The translations under genes and the position numbers were made by a program. Below, in pieces: positions 1-5,562 of a stretch of 7,003 bases of DNA. Every line of letters begins with the position of its first letter. Within the stretch, counting starts at the first letter, position 1. Where the stretch lies: NCBI GenBank assembly GCA_964354225.1, contig CAYGZC010000033.1:1-7003 (forward strand), given 5' to 3'. The notes under the pieces were generated by a model. That model saw only the letters and a program-made list of their open reading frames with translations, was not told where the DNA came from and searched no databases. This DNA comes from CAYGZC01 sp964354225 (lineage in GTDB: Bacteria; Bacteroidota; Ignavibacteria; UBA10030; SZUA-254).

Positions 1-1
1 C

Positions 2-199
2 CATCAACAACGGCGAGATTACATTCTGAAAATGCTAGAGGATCAAGAGAAGAAAAAAGAGAAAAAGACAGAAGCTGAGGAAAACGAAATCAAGGAACTG
101 GTCAATTTAAATGAAATGACATTACGGATGATGTCTGGGGCTACGACATGTTTACCCGTGTTCATTCCGCTTCAGTCGGCTGTGACATTGGAGGAATAA
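2..199 (+). CDS. 3' end of a charged hypothetical protein (partial, 5' end outside window)
   Basis: Frame 2 is open from the window edge to a TAA at 197-199, giving the last 65 residues of a protein. The visible part begins HQQRRDYILKMLEDQEKKK and continues as a very charged Lys/Glu-rich stretch of about 45 residues that would suit an alpha helix or coiled coil. It then turns into a more hydrophobic tail with MMSGATTCLPVFIPLQ and ends VTLEE. The codons look like coding sequence and the frame closes 26 bases before the convergent recombinase stop, which fits the tight packing of the rest of the window. I do not recognise the family. The first residues and real length are not visible. Confidence 0.6.
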   Translation, partial: HQQRRDYILKMLEDQEKKKEKKTEAEENEIKELVNLNEMTLRMMSGATTCLPVFIPLQSAVTLEE

Positions 200-204
200 T
201 TTTA

Positions 205-216
205 TCTCTATAGAGA
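205..216. terminator. Perfect 12-bp palindrome between two convergent 3' ends
   Basis: TCTCTATAGAGA is perfectly self-complementary and lies in the 26-base gap between the TAA of the left partial gene and the stop of the recombinase gene. Palindromes at 3' ends act as transcript-end or polyadenylation signals in some giant viruses (known for mimivirus). A shared bidirectional signal here is an inference, and the stem is short once a loop is allowed. Confidence 0.35.
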
Positions 217-225
217 AATAGAATT

Positions 226-1170
226 TTACTTCTTCTTGACGTACAACAACGCCTCATTTACCGAGTGACCCATAGCTGTCGCACATTCTTGCATATCTTT
301 CAATGCTGGGACATTTGCGTACTTATTAGTTAGGTAGATATGACGGAGCATACTAGTGGAGATGTTCTTTTGAAAAAAATCGTTGAGATATATAGTCAAC
401 TGGACTGGGCTAATCTTGGCAGTCTGGCTCACGTTCATGAGCAGATACTCGTACGGGTTGAGACGCATCCACTCCTTCATAATCTCTACTAGCTTTAGTG
501 GTATTTCTTCACGCTGTTGTCCGTATTTCTTAGCCACCTTGTAAATATTGTAGACGAAGTAATACCTAGTCACCTTGTTCTTGCCTTTGCCAGTCGTCTC
601 TGCTTCCATAAAGTTATCCTTCTCTTCGTCTATATCTCCGCGGATTTTAAATTCCGTAAAGTCTGTTGAACGACGCGGAGGGATTAACGTTAGGCAACTG
701 AGGAGAACGTAGAGCTGGACTTTACGGAATTGGTTCTTGTCAAGACTAGATTTTTTCATCAACGGTCTGACCTCCTCTTCTAGTTCATTATACTTCTCCT
801 GAACTTCTTTCCACTCAATCATATTAGCTTCCTGACGTTCGGTCAATTTCTGTTCGGCTGCTTCTTCGTCGCTCTTTTTACCGTCCATCATCATTTGGCT
901 ACGGAAATTCTCTACAGCTTTCTCACACCCCTTAGTCTTTTCCATATAAACAATAAGCGATGAAAGTCTAGTCTTACGATTCTGTGGGTTTTGGGTTGAT
1001 AGGTGCTTAGATATTTCAGAATAATGACTAGCAAGAAAAGCCGGATCGCACTGTGTATAATCAAGTTGCTTACAGATGTTACTAATAATTGAGGAGTAAG
1101 TACGGATTGAGCTATCACCGAGGGTAGGACGGTTAGCTTTGAGAGTCTTTGTGATAATGCTTTTATCCAT
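226..1170 (-). CDS. Tyrosine recombinase / integrase-like protein
   Basis: A 314-aa protein with the layout of a tyrosine recombinase, the enzymes that cut and rejoin DNA through a covalent 3'-phosphotyrosine. The N-terminal part (about 1-95) resembles the SAM-like core-binding domain of virus integrases (NRPTLGDSSIRTYSSIISNI). A charged linker follows at about 95-145. The catalytic part shows the box I arginine in IPPRRSTDF (R166/R167), a lysine-rich beta-hairpin region TGKGKNKVTRYYF (K195-K199), box II arginine in SMLRHIYLT (R276), then AMGHS (H302) and the nucleophile candidate Y310 in NEALLYVKKK, four residues from the C-terminus. The first histidine of the usual HxxR box is a serine (S273). 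It could integrate the element into a host genome, resolve multimers, or process the palindrome that lies immediately upstream. The ATG at 1168-1170 is chosen because an AT-rich promoter-like block precedes it. Confidence 0.85.
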   Translation of the reverse strand: MDKSIITKTLKANRPTLGDSSIRTYSSIISNICKQLDYTQCDPAFLASHYSEISKHLSTQNPQNRKTRLSSLIVYMEKTKGCEKAVENFRSQMMMDGKKSDEEAAEQKLTERQEANMIEWKEVQEKYNELEEEVRPLMKKSSLDKNQFRKVQLYVLLSCLTLIPPRRSTDFTEFKIRGDIDEEKDNFMEAETTGKGKNKVTRYYFVYNIYKVAKKYGQQREEIPLKLVEIMKEWMRLNPYEYLLMNVSQTAKISPVQLTIYLNDFFQKNISTSMLRHIYLTNKYANVPALKDMQECATAMGHSVNEALLYVKKK

Positions 1171-1193
1171 TGTGACATAGATTTAATAATATA

Positions 1194-1218
1194 CAAGATT
1201 TAAATTTTTTTTTATTTT
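1194..1218 (-). promoter_or_regulatory. A-rich promoter-like element of the recombinase gene
   Basis: On the minus strand this reads AAAATAAAAAAAAATTTAAA followed by TCTTG, beginning about 48 bases before the recombinase ATG. It aligns with the SET gene upstream block (AAAATGAAAAAATATTTAAA followed by CTCTTG), differing mainly in A for G at the TG position and one missing base. The resemblance to NCLDV/poxvirus early promoters is an inference from pattern; no expression evidence is available. Confidence 0.4.
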
Positions 1219-1231
1219 GAATTACTGTATT

Positions 1232-1491
1232 TAATCTAAATTTAATTATCAGTTTGATTGATTAATCTAATAATTAATGGATTAATAACAAGATTAATCT
1301 AATTATTTATGGATTTATGAGTTATTTTAACAAATTAATTCCATATATTACTAATAAAAACGTTGTTATTAGTGATAATACCACTTTATTAGGTTTTTTT
1401 CTTATAAATTCCATTAATTATTAGATTATTTCTGTTATTAATCCATTAATTATTAGATTAATCAATCAAACTGATAATTAAATTTAGATTA
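1232..1491. repeat. Large AT-rich palindrome, 260 bp, with perfect 59-bp arms
   Basis: Bases 1232-1290 are the exact reverse complement of 1433-1491 (59 of 59). Complementarity continues imperfectly for about 20 more bases inward (to roughly 1312 and 1411), is lost through most of the interior, and returns at the exact centre as a 24-bp near-palindrome (1350-1373, ACTAATAA...TTATTAGT around AACGTT, with one mismatched pair). All pairs share the centre 1361.5, so this is one structure. Inside each arm there is also a 32-base direct periodicity. It fills most of the 340-base gap between the recombinase start and the next gene's stop. Possible roles are a recombination or telomere-resolution site, a replication origin, or a fold-back transposable element flanked by TA; the sequence does not decide. 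Confidence 0.95.
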
Positions 1492-1510
1492 TACCGTTAG
1501 GTTTATATTG

Positions 1511-1780
1511 TTACCACAAGAGGACGGACGCATAGTATGAAGCGCTTCCTTTCTTACCCTTCTTATGCCGTAGATGGTATAGCCTACGCCTTTCTTCTGC
1601 AACGGTCTTCCCCTTATCTCTTAGGTAATGGGGATAATCAGAATATCCTGTAGCTCCTATGGAGACTACTTTATCTCCATCCTCAAATACATCTAGCTTC
1701 TTATCTGGATTGGTACTTGGTTTTACTGTTACGCCTATCTTCTTTGCTTGTTGCTTTGTATACGGAAGTATTGAATACAT
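1511..1780 (-). CDS. Small conserved-looking viral protein of unknown function (89 aa)
   Basis: An 89-aa basic protein beginning MYSILPYTKQQAKKIGVTV. The spine is GVTVKPSTNPDKKLDVF, then VSIGATGYSDYPHYL, then AEERRRLYHLRHKKGKKGS and a closing YYASVLLW. This arrangement (lysine-rich amphipathic start, DVF.DGDKV strand, GY.DYP, RR.LY..RH, YA..LLW end) matches from memory a small family widespread in phycodnaviruses, prasinoviruses and other marine viruses (I believe the DUF5754 group, not verified). The family has no known function; the Arg/Lys-rich middle would suit nucleic-acid binding, which is only a guess. The gene is divergent from the MGQK gene with 44 bases between the two ATGs, and its stop lies 20 bases from the palindrome. 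Confidence 0.75.
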   Translation of the reverse strand: MYSILPYTKQQAKKIGVTVKPSTNPDKKLDVFEDGDKVVSIGATGYSDYPHYLRDKGKTVAEERRRLYHLRHKKGKKGSASYYASVLLW

Positions 1781-1824
1781 CTTTGCTATACTGTTTTATT
1801 TTTTTTCTTTTGTACAGATAAACG
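1781..1824. promoter_or_regulatory. Compact divergent intergenic region
   Basis: Only 44 bases separate two divergent ATGs, so both promoters must lie here or inside the neighbouring reading frames. The minus strand carries an A-rich run (AAAAGAAAAAAAATAAAAC) upstream of the 89-aa protein. The plus strand is T-rich and then has TGTACA at 1811-1816, 8 bases before the MGQK ATG. TGTACA also occurs just before or at three other starts in the window (3048-3053, 5868-5873, 6922-6927). Neither direction has the AAAAATGA block. Confidence 0.3.
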
Positions 1825-2241
1825 ATGGGCCAGAAAGTATCATCTTTTTTTACCGAACTTGGACAAGGACTGAAAACGGTCTGGTCCGAAACACAAAAAG
1901 AATTCATCCGTCCTGTTCTAGGCGCTTCTCTATCGGATAAGCTCGGAATTGAAACGAAGGCTACCGATTCGTCTACCCAGTATGGAACTCTTATCCTAGC
2001 TCGTGGCGGAATGGTAGACGAAGAACCTGTTAAGGAAATTAACACACAGGCTCAACTCATTGAACTGATTAAACAGTTTCCAGAAGAGGCTGCTAAGAGT
2101 GGGCTTTCTGTTGACCTTGTGAAACAGGAAGCTAAGAAACTCGCTCGTGGAGGTAGGCTTCAAATTGAAATCCCCGAACGATATGCATACGGCGGTCATG
2201 TATTCCGCCCCAATAAAATTAATGATAGTGTGTTTCCGTGA
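1825..2241 (+). CDS. Putative myristoylated structural-type protein with LARGG motifs (138 aa)
   Basis: A 138-aa protein that I do not recognise by family. It begins MGQKVSSFF, which fits the eukaryotic N-myristoylation pattern (Gly2, small/polar residue at 6), followed by an amphipathic helix to about residue 30. LARGG occurs twice: L58-G62 (followed by MV) and L106-G110 (followed by RL); a further GG is at 123-124 (YGGH). Between the two LARGG copies is a helical, charged stretch (about 66-104). The C-terminus is short and basic-to-polar (FRPNKINDSVFP). Gly-Gly sites are the targets of adenain/SUMO-type maturation proteases in adenoviruses and asfarviruses, so a processed membrane-associated virion protein is a reasonable inference, but the protease is not in the window. 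It converges with the MGAG gene, 10 bases between stops. Confidence 0.75.
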   Translation: MGQKVSSFFTELGQGLKTVWSETQKEFIRPVLGASLSDKLGIETKATDSSTQYGTLILARGGMVDEEPVKEINTQAQLIELIKQFPEEAAKSGLSVDLVKQEAKKLARGGRLQIEIPERYAYGGHVFRPNKINDSVFP

Positions 2242-2251
2242 GCAACGCGAA

Positions 2252-2698
2252 TTAAAACGAACGCTTCATTCCTCTGCTACCAAATGAATCACTTCCGCAT
2301 TGTCCGCGGTAGCGATTTCCACCACGAGCTAGACCTACCTTATCCTTGTGTTTATCAATAAAAGCAAACACACGCTCTTCGCCCTCCCCCGGTTGCGTAT
2401 CAAATGGGTTCTCGGGGTTGATGAGCGATAAATCTTTACGTTCGTACCTACTCAGAGCTGGACCAGAACCTATCTTGAACTTCTGTGTATACAGCTTTAC
2501 TTTTGCTGCATCAGGCATGGGTGGACGCATTCGTTCCACTGCGCCGAAAAACCATTTCGCCGGCCATTTCCCTCCAAACTGTTCTGGTACTTTTGTCGTG
2601 GACGCTGTCACTTTATCGTATCCATTCTCTGCTAACAACTGGTTAGCTTTGTCGTATATCTCTTTATCCTTTTGTTCTTGTGATTTTCCTGCACCCAT
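2252..2698 (-). CDS. Putative myristoylated protein with LARGG motif (148 aa)
   Basis: A 148-aa basic protein of unknown family. It starts MGAGKSQEQKDKEIY, again a good N-myristoylation pattern (Gly2, Ser6). The order is: charged helix (5-25), a segment with FGGKWPAKWFFGAVERM (41-57) rich in aromatic residues, a Lys-rich middle, a proline/acidic stretch near 92-108, a helix FAFIDKHKDK, then LARGG at 123-127 and a Gly/Arg/Ser tail ending SRGMKRSF. The LARGG string is identical to both copies in the neighbouring convergent gene, although the two proteins do not otherwise look alike. The tail after LARGG (21 residues, NRYRGQ...) would be released if the Gly-Gly were cut, giving a small basic peptide comparable in concept to processed core peptides of adenoviruses. 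That role is inference. The start lies 28 bases from the stop of the zinc-ribbon gene on the same strand, so the two may be co-transcribed. Confidence 0.75.
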   Translation of the reverse strand: MGAGKSQEQKDKEIYDKANQLLAENGYDKVTASTTKVPEQFGGKWPAKWFFGAVERMRPPMPDAAKVKLYTQKFKIGSGPALSRYERKDLSLINPENPFDTQPGEGEERVFAFIDKHKDKVGLARGGNRYRGQCGSDSFGSRGMKRSF

Positions 2699-2707
2699 AG
2701 TTTTACC

Positions 2708-2723
2708 ATTATCAACCGATAAT
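2708..2723. other. Small hairpin between two same-strand genes
   Basis: ATTATC-AACC-GATAAT forms a 6-bp stem with a 4-base loop in the 30-base gap between the end of the zinc-ribbon gene and the start of the MGAG gene. It could mark a transcript end or be an upstream element for the MGAG gene; at this size in AT-rich DNA chance is also possible. Confidence 0.25.
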
Positions 2724-2728
2724 AATTT

Positions 2729-2935
2729 TTATTTTTTCCGCTGGAAACATCCATAACAAGTCCGATACTTGGAATCGTCCGGCATCTTTCGCCCACAACA
2801 ATTACACCGCCCCTTGTGCGGGTTTGGAAACTTGCAATCATAACACTCCCAGACGCTAGGATACTTTTTACGAACTTCTGAAATATCAGCTCCACATGAA
2901 CACTTATCGAATAATGACATAATACTCGTTACCAT
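2729..2935 (-). CDS. Small double zinc-ribbon-like protein (68 aa)
   Basis: A 68-aa protein with nine cysteines: CSC (12, 14), CYDC (31, 34), CNCC (44, 46, 47) and CYGC (60, 63), with no histidine partners needed. The spacing gives two four-cysteine clusters, CxC...CxxC and CxxC...CxxC, as expected for two small zinc ribbons. The surroundings are basic (RKKYPS, HKGR, GRKM, FQRKK), which suits nucleic-acid or protein binding. Such proteins in viruses are often transcription or replication accessory factors, but no specific family is recognised. The first ATG (2933-2935) lies at the same position relative to the mirrored promoter as the ATG at 3047 on the other side; an in-frame ATG at 2918-2920 (MSLFDKCSCG) is an alternative and would give 63 aa. 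It is divergent from the primase-helicase gene. Confidence 0.75.
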   Translation of the reverse strand: MVTSIMSLFDKCSCGADISEVRKKYPSVWECYDCKFPNPHKGRCNCCGRKMPDDSKYRTCYGCFQRKK

Positions 2936-2951
2936 TCTTTTAGATTATAAT

Positions 2952-2968
2952 TATTTTTTTATTTTTTT
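2952..2968 (-). promoter_or_regulatory. Mirrored early-type promoter element facing the zinc-ribbon gene
   Basis: On the minus strand this reads AAAAAAATAAAAAAATA, 16 bases before the ATG at 2935. It is the mirror partner of the plus-strand AAAAAAAATGAAAAAATA block, with the TG replaced by TA. Both copies continue into AATTATNATCTAAA. In poxviruses the G of this core matters strongly, so this copy may be weaker if the mechanism is the same. Confidence 0.5.
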
Positions 2969-3008
2969 GATATATGATAAAAATGATTTTGTTTTTTGAT
3001 TTTTATCG

Positions 3009-3031
3009 TATACAAAAAAAATGAAAAAATA
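3009..3031 (+). promoter_or_regulatory. Poxvirus/NCLDV early-like promoter of the primase-helicase gene
   Basis: TATAC followed by A8, TGA and a run ending AAAAATA. Its core AAAAATGAAAAAATA closely matches the A-rich, central-TG early promoter core of poxviruses. The block is identical at 22 of 23 bases to the one before the SET gene (5826-5848). It ends 34 bases before the ATG at 3066. An out-of-frame ATG at 3047-3049 in between would encode 12 codons to a TAA at 3083-3085, overlapping the true start; a transcript starting past 3049 would avoid it. Confidence 0.65.
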
Positions 3032-3065
3032 ATTATTATCTAAACAATGTACAAAATAGTACAAT

Positions 3066-5510
3066 ATGTCTGTTTCGTTTTGTAAATCGTATGATATCAA
3101 TCGTGATCCAATTATCACCGTATCTCCTAGTGAAATTACGGTTGAAGATTTCAAGAGAATGAAATATCCTCTAGAGCATTTATCGGCCAATACAACTAAC
3201 TTCTATGCCGATATAGATATCAAAGTAGAAGGTTTAGATGAGACTCAATTTAATTATATTCGTTCAGAAACTAATAAGGCTCTTGGTTCCCTAGAAGGGT
3301 ACTGCCACACGGACGGAAGCTATTACGATTCTATCGGTAAGAAGCTATCGTTTCACGTTCACAATAACCATTTCCAAATTTACAAAAATGCATTTACGTG
3401 GGAATCCGAATACGGAAAAATGGTACAGGATACGATTCTTGCCAATTTCCCTGATAACATCAAAGAGACCGTACGTTCAGGATTTGATAATTCCGTCTAC
3501 GGAAATCATAAATGGCTCAGAACTCCTTACTCAATTTATTCTGGTAAACTACACCCTCATATTCCTCAATCTAATCGCCCTATTCAAGACTACCTCGTTA
3601 ACGCTATTCCAGATAACATTTCTGTACACCCACTTATGAAGAAAATGACACAGATTAAAATAGTTGAACAAGAATACAAAGCAATGTCCGCTAATATGAC
3701 ATTTGCCGATGATGAAAAAATTACTAAACCTCGTACTCCTCTTGAACTACCTAAACTACACGCTTTATTTAACTGCCTTGACCCTAAGAAGAGAGCCTAT
3801 GTGTACCAAGATTGGATTAAATTAGGATTTTTAATTCGTGGTGTACTAGGACTAGATGGAATTGATACCTTTATTGAGATGAGCCGAAAGAGTGGATACG
3901 AAAAGTTTTCAGAGAGAAACTGCCGAGCGGAATTCAACGCTATTCAAGATAAGAATATTAAAATGACTGCTGGTACGCTCGTATTTTGGGCTAAAGAGGA
4001 TAGTCCTGAAAAAGTAAAACAGATTATGAAAAAAACGTACGTAGAGGAGGAAGAATGGAAAGGAGATGCTCCTATGATACCTTGGGAGGAGGACATGCAG
4101 TACAATCATAACAAAGTCAAAGAGTACTGTTTGACATACGAGGAACAACTCACGGGGGAAATAAATAAGGAAAAGTTCTTAAAGCGTACGTTTGAGTATG
4201 TAGATAGGTTCTTTGCTACGATTGAGGATGAACATAATGGAATTGTCCGCGAACGATTTAATTTAGTTAATGGTAAGCGACGCCGAACCGATTTTGTACG
4301 GATGAAAAATTGGGTTGGATACTGTCTAGATAAATCTATCTTTTCCACTACAAAAATAACAAAAAAGGACCAACCCGTTTGTATTTGGGCATTATCAAAT
4401 TGGGCTAGTTATTACGAACGACGAAAGTTTCAGAATTTTAATTTTTACCCTAGCCTAGAACCACGTCCGTATTTCAATACGTTTAATGGGTTTGCGTACG
4501 AAGATAATGGAGAAGAAGTTGATATGGAAGTGATTAAACCTTGGCTGGATCACGTTAAGGAAATGATTTGCCGAAATAATGAACTAGTGTATAACCATCT
4601 AATTAAACACGTTGCGTCTATGATACAGTTTCCATGGATTCAATTAATGGTAGCATTATGTATAAGAGGAAGAGAAGGAGCTGGTAAAGGATTGTTTTTT
4701 AGTGTCATTCAAACGATTATGGGTGAATACAATGAGGAGTCGGTGCGAGGTGGTGCTTTCCGAACGGTTAAAAACCAAAGTGATGTATTCGGGCAATTTA
4801 CATCTATTCTAGAAGGGGCTTGCTGCATATTTCTAGATGAGATGGTCTGGGGTGGAGATAAAAAAGCAGCTGGTACTCTAAAAGCATTGATTACAGAACG
4901 AACGTGCAAAATTGAATTCAAAGGATTTACTCCGTATACACAACGGGCTTTTCATAATATGCTTATGTCTACTAACTGCGAGTGGTTTATCCCTGCATCA
5001 GAAGAAGCTAGACGATTTTTTGTGTTAGAAATAGATGATAAATGGGCTGGTTCCAATACAGCAGAGAGTACAGCTTATTTTGATAAAGTAGCAAACGTCC
5101 CTATTCAAATGTTAGCCAATTATCTATATAGAGTAGATTTAACAGGATGGAATGCTAGAATTTTTCCTCTTACTAAAGCTCTATTAGACCAAAAGATAGA
5201 ATCAATGGACCCAACTAGTCTGTGGGTGTTTGAAAAATTAAAAGATTCAGACTGGTACGATGAGCCAGTACCGAAATGGAATGTGTTTGAATCGTTTCTT
5301 GCTTGGGTAAAAAATTCAAATCAGTATAATACCAACGTATGCGATCGAGTATTCTGGAAACGATTAAAGGAATTTGGAGTAGAAGATAAACGTATTAGTA
5401 TTGATAAAGAACAAGTGAGACATGCCGTATTTCTAAATCTGAAAGAGACACAATCCATATTCATTAAAAAGTATAGAATGGATGACAATTATTTTATAGA
5501 GAGGGAGTAG
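3066..5510 (+). CDS. Primase-SF3 helicase fusion (viral replication protein, D5-like)
   Basis: An 814-aa replication protein that would make primers and unwind DNA at the virus origin. The N-terminal archaeo-eukaryotic primase domain shows FYADIDIK with the metal-binding D49/D51, LSFHVH with the S-x-H motif (S95, H97), and FDNSVYGNHKWLRT (D141, R152). A PriCT-2-like segment follows at about 235-312 (YVYQDWIKLG, FIEMSRKSGYEKF). Residues about 345-500 resemble the D5_N-type linker region. The superfamily 3 helicase core has Walker A GREGAGKG (535-542, K541), Walker B CCIFLDE (D591, E592), sensor/motif C MSTN (634-637) and an arginine pair EEARRFF (R649, R650). All key residues are present, so it should be active. 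Such fusions are typical of NCLDVs, virophages and polinton-like viruses. The first ATG after the promoter-like element is used. The tandem repeat array directly downstream is a possible site of action. Confidence 0.95.
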   Translation: MSVSFCKSYDINRDPIITVSPSEITVEDFKRMKYPLEHLSANTTNFYADIDIKVEGLDETQFNYIRSETNKALGSLEGYCHTDGSYYDSIGKKLSFHVHNNHFQIYKNAFTWESEYGKMVQDTILANFPDNIKETVRSGFDNSVYGNHKWLRTPYSIYSGKLHPHIPQSNRPIQDYLVNAIPDNISVHPLMKKMTQIKIVEQEYKAMSANMTFADDEKITKPRTPLELPKLHALFNCLDPKKRAYVYQDWIKLGFLIRGVLGLDGIDTFIEMSRKSGYEKFSERNCRAEFNAIQDKNIKMTAGTLVFWAKEDSPEKVKQIMKKTYVEEEEWKGDAPMIPWEEDMQYNHNKVKEYCLTYEEQLTGEINKEKFLKRTFEYVDRFFATIEDEHNGIVRERFNLVNGKRRRTDFVRMKNWVGYCLDKSIFSTTKITKKDQPVCIWALSNWASYYERRKFQNFNFYPSLEPRPYFNTFNGFAYEDNGEEVDMEVIKPWLDHVKEMICRNNELVYNHLIKHVASMIQFPWIQLMVALCIRGREGAGKGLFFSVIQTIMGEYNEESVRGGAFRTVKNQSDVFGQFTSILEGACCIFLDEMVWGGDKKAAGTLKALITERTCKIEFKGFTPYTQRAFHNMLMSTNCEWFIPASEEARRFFVLEIDDKWAGSNTAESTAYFDKVANVPIQMLANYLYRVDLTGWNARIFPLTKALLDQKIESMDPTSLWVFEKLKDSDWYDEPVPKWNVFESFLAWVKNSNQYNTNVCDRVFWKRLKEFGVEDKRISIDKEQVRHAVFLNLKETQSIFIKKYRMDDNYFIERE

Positions 5511-5532
5511 ATAGAAAAAATAACAATTAATA

Positions 5533-5562
5533 GTAGTCAATCTAGAAATTTTGATTGACTAC
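5533..5562. repeat. Hairpin 1: 10-bp perfect stem after the primase-helicase gene
   Basis: GTAGTCAATC pairs with GATTGACTAC around a 10-base AT-rich loop, 22 bases after the stop codon. It could end the primase-helicase transcript. It is also built from one TAGTCAAT and one ATTGACTA unit of the array described separately, so a protein-binding role is equally possible. Confidence 0.75.

Larger units (their letters stand above)
2940..3043. repeat. Imperfect 104-bp palindrome forming a mirrored divergent promoter region
   Basis: Outer arms 2940-2959 and 3024-3043 are reverse complements at 19 of 20 positions. Inner arms 2971-2984 (TATATGATAAAAAT) and 2999-3012 (ATTTTTATCGTATA) pair at 13 of 14. 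Both pairs share the centre 2991.5, so almost the whole gap between the zinc-ribbon and primase-helicase genes is one imperfect palindrome. It places the same A-rich element at mirror positions facing each gene. Confidence 0.85.

Noticed and set aside
912..1196. A 94-residue minus-strand frame overlapping the recombinase start
   Set aside because: It is a frame shadow within the recombinase core-binding domain coding region, which has the recognisable domain.
1232..1491. Ordinary transcription terminator for the 89-aa gene
   Set aside because: The arms are far longer than any terminator hairpin, and the conserved centre 130 bases inward is not explained by termination.
1701..2045. A 114-residue minus-strand open frame overlapping two divergent genes
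   Set aside because: It overlaps the 89-aa gene in another frame and runs antisense to the MGQK gene, and has no recognisable pattern.
2346..2756. A 136-residue plus-strand open frame opposite the MGAG gene
   Set aside because: It is antisense to the 148-aa protein and to the zinc-ribbon gene end, both of which have better protein character (myristoylation start, LARGG, ordered cysteines).
2951..3190. A 79-residue minus-strand open frame across the divergent promoter and the primase-helicase start
   Set aside because: It covers the palindromic promoter and overlaps the conserved N-terminus of the primase-helicase; its translation is low-complexity Phe/Lys/Ile-rich, as A/T tracts produce.
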